DNA of 64,000 bases from Clostridia bacterium. GTDB taxonomy: Bacteria > Bacillota > Clostridia > Oscillospirales > Acutalibacteraceae. Of this stretch, positions 52,731-61,092 are shown piece by piece; positions within the stretch are counted from its first letter, which is position 1; the number at the start of each line of letters is the position of its first letter. Made by a program: the position numbers and the translations under genes. The stretch lies in assembly GCA_017436915.1 (NCBI GenBank), contig JAFSCE010000035.1, forward strand, positions 1-64,000, written 5' to 3'. The notes under the pieces are model-generated. The model was not told where the DNA came from and did no database searches. It saw only the letters and a program-made list of their open reading frames with translations.

Positions 52731-55376
52731 TTATTCGGTTCTCAGGGCGACCACGGGATTTTTGCGTGCCGCTACGCGAGAGGGGATAAGTCCTGCGATG
52801 AGTGTCAGTACAATGCTGATAACTACCAGCAGGATTGCTCCGTTTACCGGAAGTTTCGCAACGTTGGCAATCCCTGTTAACGGATAAATGATGGCGTTGG
52901 CTGCGAGAACCAGTAGCAGGGTCACACCGATACCGATCGCCCCCGCCGCAAATCCGACGATCATTGTCTCAGCATTGAATACGCGGGAAATGTCCTTTTT
53001 GGATGCGCCCATCGCGCGCAGAATACCGATCTCTTTCGTTCGCTCCAAAACGGAAATATAGGTAATGATACCAATCATGATGGAGGATACGACCAGAGAG
53101 ATCGCCACAAACGCGATAAGAATAATGGTAATGGCGTTGATAATAGTGGTGACCGAGGACATCATGAGTCCAATGTAATCCGTGTAATTGATCGCATCTG
53201 CTTCCTCAACGCCCTCGTTGTACTGCGTGATATAGTCTTCGATGGTGTCTTTTGCCTCAAAATCTTTCGGATAAATGTTGATGCCGCTGGGCTTTTTAAG
53301 GTCTGCGACACCAAACGCCAGCAGATTGCCGTCGTAGGTGGCATCCGAGGATTGATTCATGGAATTGGCAAACATGGCACAGATTTGTTCTTCGGTCATA
53401 CCTTGCATCTGCATCTGCTGTAAGGTTGCACCCATCGCCGCTTGTTCTTCTGCGGGTAAGGTTGCCATGTACGCTTGAATGTCTGCCATGGTGACCGTTT
53501 TTTCTTCGCCGTTATCAAACGGAAGACCGGTTAGAATATCGGTGTCGGGGTTGTCTTGTTGTGCTTTTACAAGTTCGCTCTTATTGACCTCGTTCACCAG
53601 ATAACGCATCAAATCCGCACGGTATCCGATAACACCGCCCGTTTGAGAAACTGTTGCGTTCTCGGAGGGACGCAGAATACCGACCACTTTGAGTTCGGTC
53701 GCTTTTTCCAGTTTGCTACGAAGATACACGTCATCATCGGAACGATCGACCCAGTTGCCCTTCTTGTCCTTTTCATAATAATCCGTGTTAACAAGCAGTT
53801 TGAAACGCAGTGCCAGAATGTCCTCGTAACGGTAGCTTGTGATGTCCTGTGTTGGGATCTCTTCATTGTTGGTTGCTGCCTCAAACATCGCTTTCAGATC
53901 GGCGGCATCCAGTACTCCGAGAGCATATAATGTATAGTCGCTGACCTCGTTGTTTTCATCTACCATTAGCACGATCTCGTCGTAAGAGGATGGCATTTTG
54001 CCGGCGATCACATCGTATTGCGTGTTGAGCAATTCCTCGTTGTCGAGGAGTTCCTGCCACACGTTTCCGCTGGACATGGTAGCCATAGGGGAGCCGGCCA
54101 TCATGGAATTATCTGTTGGTGCCATTTGATTCATCGGCATTCCCATTTTGTTAAACACCTGCGACGGATTCACCTGATAAATGCCGTTGCTTGTATCTGC
54201 TTTATATACGTTCATCGTGGTGGTATAGGTGTACTGTATCGCACTGGAAAGTGCCGCAATGGGATTGTCGGTTTCTTCCAGATACGCTTTGAACGCTTCC
54301 AGATTGTTGGTCGTAACACCGGTCAGTGTGGCTTCGATCATATCCGTCATAACATTGTTGGAATAGATCTGATCCAGTTCGTGCTCTTTGCGGTTTTCGG
54401 TGTTTCCCATCATATTGGAGATCATGTCCCCGACGTCCATGGTGGTTTCCTGCAAAGCGACAGGGTAACTGGAGAGGGTATCTTCTTCCACTTTGGCGAT
54501 ATACTGATTCAGGCCGCTGGATAACGCCAAAATCAACGCGATACCGATGATACCGATACTGCCCGCAAAAGACGTCATGAAGGTGCGTCCTTTTTTTGTC
54601 ATCAGGTTATTCAGTGATAAGGACAACGCGGTGAAGAAGGACATGGATGGTTTGCGCATTTTTTTACGCGTTTTCGGCGGAACTTCTACCGCTTCGGGCT
54701 CGTAAGGTGCAGAATCACTCACAATGCGCCCGTCTAACAAACGGATGGTACGCGTCGCATATTGCTCGGCAAGTTCGGGATTGTGTGTTACCATGATAAT
54801 AAGCTTATCCTTGGAGATCTCTTTGAGGATCTCCATGATCTGCACACTGGTTTCACTGTCCAAAGCGCCGGTCGGCTCATCGGCAAGCAGAATCTCGGGA
54901 TTGTTGACGAGCGCTCTGGCAATTGCCACGCGTTGCATCTGACCGCCCGACATCTGATTCGGTTTCTTTTTCAGTTGGTCGCCCAGTCCCACACGCTCCA
55001 ATGCTTCTTTAGCACGTGCTCGACGTTCGGCACGGCTGACACCGGTCAACGTCAGCGAAAGCTCTACGTTTGCCAGTACCGTCTGATGAGGGATAAGGTT
55101 GTAACTTTGAAAGACAAATCCTACCGAGTGGTTGCGATATGTATCCCAATCGGATGAGGCATACTGTTTGGTGGATGTGCCGTTAATGACCAGATCACCA
55201 CTGGTATATTGATCCAAACCACCGATAATATTGAGCAGGGTTGTTTTGCCGCAACCCGATGGTCCGAGAATCGCTACGAACTCATTCTCGCGAAAGGCGG
55301 TAGACACACCTTTTAAGGCTTCCACACGTTCTTCTCCGGCTCGGTATTCTTTAACAATATTTTGCAAATTTAGCAT
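52731..55376 (-). CDS. MacB-type ABC transporter, ATPase fused to FtsX-like permease
   Basis: An 881-aa fusion. Residues 1-~230 are an ABC ATPase of the MacB/LolD kind (Walker A GPSGCGKTTLLN, signature SGGQMQRVAIARAL, Walker B ILLADEPTGALD). One transmembrane helix follows at ~262-285, then a large extracytoplasmic domain (~290-720) and three C-terminal helices with the FtsX loop ERTKEIGILRAMGASKKDISRVF. Such proteins act as mechanotransmitters exporting peptides or antibiotics, or extracting lipoproteins, rather than as channels. No membrane-fusion partner or two-component system lies nearby. AGGAGG precedes ATG 55376. Confidence 0.92.
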   Translation of the reverse strand: MLNLQNIVKEYRAGEERVEALKGVSTAFRENEFVAILGPSGCGKTTLLNIIGGLDQYTSGDLVINGTSTKQYASSDWDTYRNHSVGFVFQSYNLIPHQTVLANVELSLTLTGVSRAERRARAKEALERVGLGDQLKKKPNQMSGGQMQRVAIARALVNNPEILLADEPTGALDSETSVQIMEILKEISKDKLIIMVTHNPELAEQYATRTIRLLDGRIVSDSAPYEPEAVEVPPKTRKKMRKPSMSFFTALSLSLNNLMTKKGRTFMTSFAGSIGIIGIALILALSSGLNQYIAKVEEDTLSSYPVALQETTMDVGDMISNMMGNTENRKEHELDQIYSNNVMTDMIEATLTGVTTNNLEAFKAYLEETDNPIAALSSAIQYTYTTTMNVYKADTSNGIYQVNPSQVFNKMGMPMNQMAPTDNSMMAGSPMATMSSGNVWQELLDNEELLNTQYDVIAGKMPSSYDEIVLMVDENNEVSDYTLYALGVLDAADLKAMFEAATNNEEIPTQDITSYRYEDILALRFKLLVNTDYYEKDKKGNWVDRSDDDVYLRSKLEKATELKVVGILRPSENATVSQTGGVIGYRADLMRYLVNEVNKSELVKAQQDNPDTDILTGLPFDNGEEKTVTMADIQAYMATLPAEEQAAMGATLQQMQMQGMTEEQICAMFANSMNQSSDATYDGNLLAFGVADLKKPSGINIYPKDFEAKDTIEDYITQYNEGVEEADAINYTDYIGLMMSSVTTIINAITIILIAFVAISLVVSSIMIGIITYISVLERTKEIGILRAMGASKKDISRVFNAETMIVGFAAGAIGIGVTLLLVLAANAIIYPLTGIANVAKLPVNGAILLVVISIVLTLIAGLIPSRVAARKNPVVALRTE

Positions 55377-55463
55377 ATAACGGTTCCTCCTAACCGAAAA
55401 TCAAACTCATTATAGCACATATATATGAATGTTGTGTAAACGAAAATAAAAATTTTATAACAA

Positions 55464-55500
55464 AAGCAACGCCACCGTTCAAAAACGGTGGCGTTGTTGC
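55464..55500 (-). terminator. Terminator after the beta-helix genes
   Basis: CAACGCCACCGTT and AACGGTGGCGTTG form a 13-bp stem, followed on the minus strand by a T-rich tract. Confidence 0.88.
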
Positions 55501-56930
55501 TTATTGGATGATGTAGAACTCGTTTTTTGCGTATTGTTCCGCGCCGACAACCTCGGCGGTATACATCTCAAGGGTTGTAGGGTTTAGACCGTTGCGTCCC
55601 CATTGTCCGCCTTCATCCTGTACAAAGATGTTGTTGCGATAGACCGGCTCGTCGCCCACATTGGCGTAACCGGTGTGGACCATCATTTTTTCGGAACGAA
55701 GCAAAAGATTGTCTTCTATAATGAATTCACCTTGCAGTGGGTTGAAATGATCCCATCCTTTGATATGTGCGACGGAAGCCGAATCGGGCCGTTGCATACC
55801 GAATCCGCCTGCATCCATCAAAATGTTGTCTCGAATATGGAAGTTTGCCATATACCGTGTCACAGTTGCACCTTCGGAGGCCTTGCCGAGGAAGTATTCG
55901 ATGCTGTACACGCATTTTTCAACCAAGTTACGGGTGTAAAAGATACCGTCCATAATGACTTTGTTTGTGCCGACAGCGGAATGCTGTTGTGTTAATCCCG
56001 CGTCGTAGCATTGATATACCCAGTTGTGGTCACATACAAAGTTTAGACAACCGCCGTAAATCTCCACACCGTTTCCGTAGCGCCACGCGACACCGGCTTT
56101 TGAATATCCTTGGATACACCCGCCGATCCAACCGATCTCACAGTTTTGAATGCATAAATTATCCTTACCGCTTGATACACCGAAATTACTGTATTTTAAG
56201 CATAAATTATCAATGGTAACGTCATCGTGTCTGTCGATCGAAATGATCGCGAACAAATCGATAAATTCAATACTGTTCCAAACGTTTGCGGGGTTACCCT
56301 TGTCGCAATAGAGATACACGTACCCGCCTTCGGGCTTGGTCTTATCCATATACCGATCGCCGAAATCGTGAACGAACTCGTGGTTTTTCTCCAAACTTGT
56401 ATAGCCGTTCCAAACTCGTTTACTGACGATTTCTTTGGTCTGTTCTCCCGAGTAGTCCATCAGCATTTTGATGCCGTTTTCTTCGCCGTGATTCATCACG
56501 ATCATACCAACGTCGCCGGTGAACTTTTCGGAATACCGCCAAATATTTGGCGCAACTTCGTCCCAGCAACCGTCAACAGCACCGTCGTAAGGAGAACCGC
56601 GTAATTCGGGCTTCGGTCCTTCGCCGTAGGCAGTATACGTCACACCGGTGCTAGCAACGAATTTTCCACGCCACATACCGCCGCGTTCAAAGCAGACGTA
56701 ACTGCCGTAGGGGAGTTCCTCCGCCTTCAGTCGATCGATCGTTTTCCAAGCGGTAGCGGGAGAGTGGCCATTGTTGTTGTCATTGCCGTTCGGGGACAGA
56801 TAATAGACAGTAGTACCCGCAGGAATATCCATGTTTGGGGTGTTTAAGATCTCCTCGCGCAGCGTATCTGCTTTGCATAAAACGTGCGCAGCTTTTCTTC
56901 GGTAATGACGGGAATTGGTTCGTTAGCCAT
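55501..56930 (-). pseudogene. Right-handed beta-helix protein, frameshifted near its N-terminus
   Basis: The intact part (55501-56832, 443 aa) is a close paralogue of the next gene, sharing YLSPNGND, CFERGGMWRG and GVTYTAYGEGPKPELRG. True translation should start at ATG 56930, which has AGGAGGGTG upstream and begins MANEPIPVITEEKLRTFYAK. That frame stops after about 28 codons. A one-base deletion near 56871 (AAGG to AAG) restores the paralogue's text (KADTLREEILNTPNMDIP). The internal ATG at 56832 lacks a properly spaced ribosome binding site. Unlike its neighbour it has no transmembrane or signal segment. It could be a recent pseudogene, a sequencing error or a shiftable gene. The beta-helix fold resembles secreted polysaccharide lyases; enzyme activity is not shown. 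Confidence 0.75.
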
Positions 56931-56944
56931 GATGACACCCTCCT

Positions 56945-58468
56945 TTATCGTTCAATGACGTAAAAATCGTTTTCGGCATATACGTCCGATTTAACGGCAT
57001 CAAGTGTATACATTTCAAACGTTGTCGGTTTTCCGCCGTGACGTCCCCATTGCCCGTCGGCATACTGGACAAAGACATTGTCGCGGTAGATGGGGGCGTC
57101 TTCGGCCAGATCGCAACCGGTATGGATCATCATCCGTTCTGATCGCATAAATACGTTATCCTCGATGACAAACTCGCCTTCCATTGTGTTCTGATGATCC
57201 CATCCTTTGATGTGCGCGGGGGTGGTGTCGTCGGGACGTTGCATACCGAAGCCGCCCGCATCCAGGAAGTAGTTATCATGGATTCCAAAATTGGCCATGT
57301 ATCGCGTCGCGATCGCGCCTTCTTCGGGTGCGCCGAGGAAATATTCAATGCTATACACGCATTTTTCAATCACGTTATTGGTGTAATGTACACCGTCCAT
57401 AATGATATCTTGATCTCCACCGGAGGAATACTGCTGCGTTAATCCTGCGTCATAGCACTGGTACACCCAGTTGTTATCGCACACAAAATTTTTGCAGCCA
57501 CCATAAATCTCCACACCGTTGCCGCAACGAGAGGCAACGCCGCTTTCGGAATATCTCCAAATACAACCGCCTATCCAACCGATTTCACAGTTTTGAATAC
57601 GCAGGTTTTCACAGGTGTTCGCGGTCACACCGTAGTTTCTATATTTCAAACACAAATTGTCGATGGTCACGTTTGCACCGTTGCCGATGCGAATAATCGC
57701 ACCAAGTGTCACAAATTCAATGCTGTTCCATATTTTCGCAGGGTTACCCTTGTCGCAGTAGAGGTATACGTATCCACCTTTTGGATTGTTCTTATTCGTA
57801 TACCGATCACCGAAATCGTGAACGAACTCGTAGTTTTTCTCCAAACTTGTATAGCCGTTCCAATCTCGTTTGCTGACGACCTCTTTGGTTTGCTCTTCCG
57901 AATAGTCCATCAGCATTTTAATGCCGTTTTCTTCGCCGCCGTTCATGACAATCATGCCAACGTCGTCTTTGAATTTTTGGGAATACCGCCAGATATTCGG
58001 GGCCACTTCCTCCCAGTTGCCGTCTACTGCACCGTCGTAGAGAGATCCTCGAATCTCGGGTTTCGCGCCTTCGCCGTAAGCTGTATAAGTTACTCCCGGA
58101 GCCGCCCAGATCTCACCGCGCCATGTGCCGCCACGCTCAAAACAGACGTACGTGCCCTGATCCAACATTTCCCACGAGAGGCGTTCCAGTGTTTTAAAAG
58201 GGGTAGCAGGGGAGAGACCGTCGTTGTCGTCGTTACCGTTTGGAGAAAGGTAGATCACTTTTGCCCCTTTTGGAATTTCCATATTCGGTGAGTTGCAAAT
58301 CTCCTCACGCCGCACTTCGGCTTTCGTCTCCAATTTGTTCAAATACCGTTCAGAGATGGGAACGTAAACCGCTCGTTGTGTGTTGATGAGCACGGCACTG
58401 ATGGTAATACCGGCGACCAACACTAGTGCGATGGTAGAAAACAGCCATATTTTCGTTGTCTTTTTCAT
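56945..58468 (-). CDS. Membrane-anchored right-handed beta-helix protein
   Basis: A 507-aa protein with an N-terminal signal-anchor (KIWLFSTIALVLVAGITISAVLI), a polar spacer, then the motif YLSPNGNDDNDGLSPATPFKTL, common at the start of parallel beta-helix polysaccharide-active proteins. Repeated short coils follow (NVTIDNLCLKYRNYGV, LRIQNCEIGWIGGCI, NGVEIYGGCKNFVCDNNWVYQC). No lyase catalytic set is obvious to me. It lies 14 bp upstream of its frameshifted paralogue in the same orientation. A surface role in binding or cutting polysaccharide is inference; the hexuronate operon about 4 kb away makes a uronate polymer plausible. Confidence 0.8.
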   Translation of the reverse strand: MKKTTKIWLFSTIALVLVAGITISAVLINTQRAVYVPISERYLNKLETKAEVRREEICNSPNMEIPKGAKVIYLSPNGNDDNDGLSPATPFKTLERLSWEMLDQGTYVCFERGGTWRGEIWAAPGVTYTAYGEGAKPEIRGSLYDGAVDGNWEEVAPNIWRYSQKFKDDVGMIVMNGGEENGIKMLMDYSEEQTKEVVSKRDWNGYTSLEKNYEFVHDFGDRYTNKNNPKGGYVYLYCDKGNPAKIWNSIEFVTLGAIIRIGNGANVTIDNLCLKYRNYGVTANTCENLRIQNCEIGWIGGCIWRYSESGVASRCGNGVEIYGGCKNFVCDNNWVYQCYDAGLTQQYSSGGDQDIIMDGVHYTNNVIEKCVYSIEYFLGAPEEGAIATRYMANFGIHDNYFLDAGGFGMQRPDDTTPAHIKGWDHQNTMEGEFVIEDNVFMRSERMMIHTGCDLAEDAPIYRDNVFVQYADGQWGRHGGKPTTFEMYTLDAVKSDVYAENDFYVIER

Positions 58469-58567
58469 GGCGCACCTCTAACTGTTTATAATAAGTTCTA
58501 TTATACGATACCTCCTTACAAAAAGCAAGATAATGCCACACTTTTTATGAGCATGCTTTCGCAAAAA

Positions 58568-58714
58568 AAAGAGACGAGGTGGTTTGGTACAGCGTGGGAG
58601 ATTGATCTCGTCTATGAGTTTCGGTACAGCGAACACGGGCGGTGCAACGCGTCGGGCTAAAAACAGTCCACCGGACTGTTTTCTTAACGCCCGTTCGATT
58701 CCCCTCGTCTTTTT
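58568..58714. repeat. Structured, possibly mobile, non-coding element next to tmRNA
   Basis: About 147 bp with strong internal symmetry. The ends pair over about 11 bp (AAAGAGACGAGG with CCTCGTCTTTT). The same 5' strand AGACGAG can instead pair with CTCGTCT at 58607-58613. Inside lies a perfect 10-bp hairpin (AAAACAGTCC/GGACTGTTTT) enclosed by CGGGC/GCCCG, and GGTACAGCG occurs twice (58586, 58623). The last 17 bases before the end (58693-58709) are identical to the 3' T-arm/acceptor part of tmRNA in opposite orientation. It could be a MITE-like repeat, an attachment-site relic or an RNA. No protein frame fits. Confidence 0.5.
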
Positions 58715-58716
58715 GT

Positions 58717-58756
58717 TAAAAAAGAAAAGGCAGACCTCGCAGGGTCTGCCTCTCTT
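58717..58756 (-). terminator. Terminator of tmRNA
   Basis: AGGCAGACC pairs with GGTCTGCCT around a short loop, with CTTTTCTTTTTT on the minus-strand downstream side. Confidence 0.88.
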
Positions 58757-58759
58757 TTT

Positions 58760-59109
58760 TGGGGGCGACGAGGGGAATCGAACCCCTGTCCGAAAATCAT
58801 TTACCGTGGTTTTCTCCGAGTGCAGCCGATCAATTAGGATTCCCCTCGCCGAACGCCGATAGGCAGGCTTTCGGTTACGGTAGTCGCATGGTCATGACAA
58901 AGCGCGCGACAGCGCTTTGTTCACGTTCACCGCTAATCGACGCTCCTATCCCGACCGCGGTACTTCGGGCAGGAACGGCAGCCTAATTAGGCCGCGAGAG
59001 CAACTTTATTGTTGTCGTTTATTTTGAAAAGATTGCAGGGTTTATAGCGGTCCTGCACCGCTACTCGCTTACCAGGGCTCACGGTCCCCGTCGAAACCTT
59101 TACGTCCCC
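58760..59109 (-). ncRNA. ssrA: Transfer-messenger RNA
   Basis: A 350-nt minus-strand RNA. The 5' end GGGGACGTAAAGGTTTCGAC is the standard tmRNA start, and the 3' end has the T arm AGGGGTTCGATTCCCCT. The tag frame reads NDNNKVALAA and stops at TAA, ending in the canonical ALAA degron. The codon before that stretch is ATA and the first Asn codon is AAC, so the resume codon is not the usual alanine codon. Acceptor pairing gives G3 opposite G70, and the discriminator reads C, whereas B. subtilis has G3-U70 and A73. Promoter upstream and terminator downstream are clear. Confidence 0.93.
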
Positions 59110-59146
59110 ATATACCGCCGCGCGCTCTCAAACGCGGCGGAGTATC

Positions 59147-59175
59147 AGTATATGCAAATTTTCTGTATTTGTCAA
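59147..59175 (-). promoter_or_regulatory. Consensus promoter of tmRNA
   Basis: Minus strand TTGACA, 17 bp, TATACT. The -35 box overlaps the lexA stop codon. A GC-rich hairpin (CCGCCGCG/CGCGGCGG, 59115-59140) lies between the start site and the mature 5' end. Confidence 0.88.
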
Positions 59176-59759
59176 CCGAAATTGCGCAGCAATGACACAA
59201 CTTTGCCGAGCACGATCGCTTCTTTGACAATGATTGGCTCAAATGCATCGTTTTCCGGCTGCAAACGAATGTGATCACGCTCAAAATAAATGCGCTTTAC
59301 CGTTGCTTCATCGCCGACGAGCGCAACCACGATATCACCGTTATTGGCTGCAGGTGTTTTGTGAACGATGACGATATCGCGATCCAAAATGCCGGCATTC
59401 AGCATACTGGTGCCCGACACGCGCAGGGCAAACAGTTCCTCGGTCGGATACCCACCGCCGGAGTAGGGAACGTAATCTTCCACTTCTTCAACCGCTAAAA
59501 TCGGCAGACCGGCAGTGACTTTACCGAGCAGCGGTACGTGGGATACCGATTCGCCCGGTATACGAATGGAACGGGTCAATCCTGTGTCGCGGTCAATATA
59601 CCCGGCTTCTTGGAATTTTTGAAGATAGTTGTGGACGGTTGAGGTGGATTTGATCCCTGCAGCGGCGCAAATCTCGCGCACTGTGGGGGGGACACCGGTC
59701 CGAATACGCTCTTTTAAAAACGATAACATTTTTTGCTGCTTTTCGTTTAAAGGTTTCAT
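59172..59759 (-). CDS. lexA: LexA repressor
   Basis: SOS repressor and self-cleaving protease. The N-terminal winged helix has LKERIRTGVPPTVREICAAAGIKSTSTVHNYL. The cleavage site is the Ala-Gly in GKVTAGLPI, with the catalytic serine in VSGTSMLNAG and the lysine in ATVKRIYF. It is 195 aa long. A palindrome in its promoter indicates autorepression. Start ATG 59759 is supported by the AAAGGGTG upstream. Confidence 0.95.
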   Translation of the reverse strand: MKPLNEKQQKMLSFLKERIRTGVPPTVREICAAAGIKSTSTVHNYLQKFQEAGYIDRDTGLTRSIRIPGESVSHVPLLGKVTAGLPILAVEEVEDYVPYSGGGYPTEELFALRVSGTSMLNAGILDRDIVIVHKTPAANNGDIVVALVGDEATVKRIYFERDHIRLQPENDAFEPIIVKEAIVLGKVVSLLRNFG

Positions 59760-59782
59760 ATTGTATCACCCTTTCACGTGAT

Positions 59783-59822
59783 AGTATAACACGTCTTTTC
59801 GAAAAAAGCAAACATTTGTTTG
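59783..59822 (-). promoter_or_regulatory. lexA promoter with overlapping SOS box
   Basis: Minus strand TTGCTT, 17 bp, TATACT (59783-59811). The perfect 14-bp palindrome CAAACATTTGTTTG (59809-59822) overlaps the -35 box. It matches the CGAAC-N4-GTTCG layout of Firmicutes LexA sites with C-G pairs replaced by A-T. Confidence 0.75.
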
Positions 59823-59908
59823 TTTTTTTGAAATAAAAATTTTATTACAGTTTATTCACACTCAATTCACATTCTTACATAAATTGTTTGTTAGACTGAA
59901 AATGTACT

Positions 59909-60030
59909 CAGGGAACAGGGATGGAGCCGCACCGGAACTGTTTCGTTAAGCTGGGTGCATTCCCCCTCCTCAAAACACCCCTCTAACAAAAGCAACGGGC
60001 TTGCTGAAAGGCGAGCCCGTTGCTTTTTTC
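59909..60030 (+). ncRNA. Candidate small structured RNA before spoIIIA
   Basis: The 330 bp between lexA and spoIIIAA hold no gene. Within them, GGGAA (59911) pairs with TTCCC (59960), enclosing GCACC (59929) with GGTGC (59954). Then a strong intrinsic terminator follows (AAAAGCAACGGGCT with AGCCCGTTGCTTTTTT, 59988-60029). This would give an RNA of roughly 120 nt. No good sigma-A promoter was found upstream, so it may be sporulation-controlled or a leader remnant. It matches no RNA class I recognise. Confidence 0.4.
59988..60029 (+). terminator. Strong intrinsic terminator upstream of spoIIIAA
   Basis: A 14-bp stem (AAAAGCAACGGGCT and complement) with a 12-base loop and six T residues, insulating the spoIIIA operon. 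Confidence 0.88.
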
Positions 60031-60090
60031 ATTTTTGTTCTAACCGAAGAAGGACATGCATAGGAATAGGACAGGCAGGTGGAAAGAAAC

Positions 60091-61092
60091 ATGAACGGGT
60101 ATATAACGGCGGTATCCTTGTTGCCGGATGAACTGCAAGAGCCCTTGCTCTTGCTGGATGAAGCGGTGGGTGGATGTGTACAGGAGATTCGTCTGCGGTC
60201 GGGACAGGCAGTTTCACTGGGCTTTGATGGTCAGGAATGGTTTGTTACCGTCTCGGGAGGAGTCACCGCACAGCGCGCATGCGGTATCATGTGCAGTGAG
60301 GCACAACTCCGACAGACTGCCGACCGTTTGCTGGAGTATTCGGTATACGCTCACCGAGAGGAATTGCGGCGCGGATTTGTGACGGTAAGCGGATGTCGTG
60401 TCGGCATTTCCGGAACAGCGGTGCTGGACAATGGTGCGGTTACCGGTTATCGCACCATCAATGGTTTGTGTATTCGGGTGAAGCGCGAACACGATGGCTG
60501 TGCCGAAACGTTGATGCCGTTTTTATGCGATGATAACGTCCACAGCGCGTTGATTTGCAGTGAACCCGCCGGCGGGAAGACCAGTGTTTTACGTGATCTT
60601 GCCGTGCAATTAGCGTGCCGACGTTTGCCGATAACAGTCATTGACGAACGAGGGGAATTGTCGGGTGGGAAACCGCTTGTCGGTTCTGACGTGCTGTGCT
60701 ATACCCCTAAGGCGGTTGGGGTCGAGCAGGCGGTGCGTTGTTTGGCACCGCGTGCGATATTGTTGGATGAATTAGGGGATACGAATGAACTTTCAGCAGT
60801 ATATGACGGTTTTTTGAGAGGCGTGCCGACAGTTGCCACGGTGCATGCGCGATCCTTTGAGGAACTGTGTCGGCGTGACGGAATGCGGGACATGCTGGAG
60901 CGCGGTGTGTTCGAGTATCTGATTCAATTGCACGGACGGCAAGCACCCGGTAAGATCTTACGGGTGTTGCGAACGGAGGAATGGTTACATGAAAATGTTC
61001 GGAACCGTTGCACTATTGGTGACGGGTCTTGGTGTCGGAATGACTGCACAGAACACGCTGAAACGCCGCATCACCATGCTGTCATTGTTTGA
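60091..61092 (+). CDS. spoIIIAA: Stage III sporulation protein AA (ATPase)
   Basis: Secretion-type ATPase of the SpoIIIA-SpoIIQ channel, acting in the mother cell to maintain the forespore. Motifs: EIRLRSGQAV, REELRRGFVTVSGCRVGISG, a P-loop region SEPAGGKTSVLRDLA that lacks the first glycine of the Walker A consensus, DERGE, AILLDELGD (Walker B) and ATVHARSFEEL. About 333 aa from the ATG at 60091, chosen for AGGTGG at good spacing (in-frame GTG at 60079 possible). The C-terminus runs 104 bp into spoIIIAB, a long overlap. Confidence 0.93.
   Translation: MNGYITAVSLLPDELQEPLLLLDEAVGGCVQEIRLRSGQAVSLGFDGQEWFVTVSGGVTAQRACGIMCSEAQLRQTADRLLEYSVYAHREELRRGFVTVSGCRVGISGTAVLDNGAVTGYRTINGLCIRVKREHDGCAETLMPFLCDDNVHSALICSEPAGGKTSVLRDLAVQLACRRLPITVIDERGELSGGKPLVGSDVLCYTPKAVGVEQAVRCLAPRAILLDELGDTNELSAVYDGFLRGVPTVATVHARSFEELCRRDGMRDMLERGVFEYLIQLHGRQAPGKILRVLRTEEWLHENVRNRCTIGDGSWCRNDCTEHAETPHHHAVIV

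Noticed and set aside
58584..58986. Open frames reading through the structured element and tmRNA on the plus strand
   Set aside because: They are antisense to tmRNA and start inside non-coding sequence.
59909..59965. Cobalamin riboswitch or SRP RNA as identity of the RNA upstream of spoIIIA
   Set aside because: The cobalamin-box and the SRP GGAAG/AGCA loop elements are not present.
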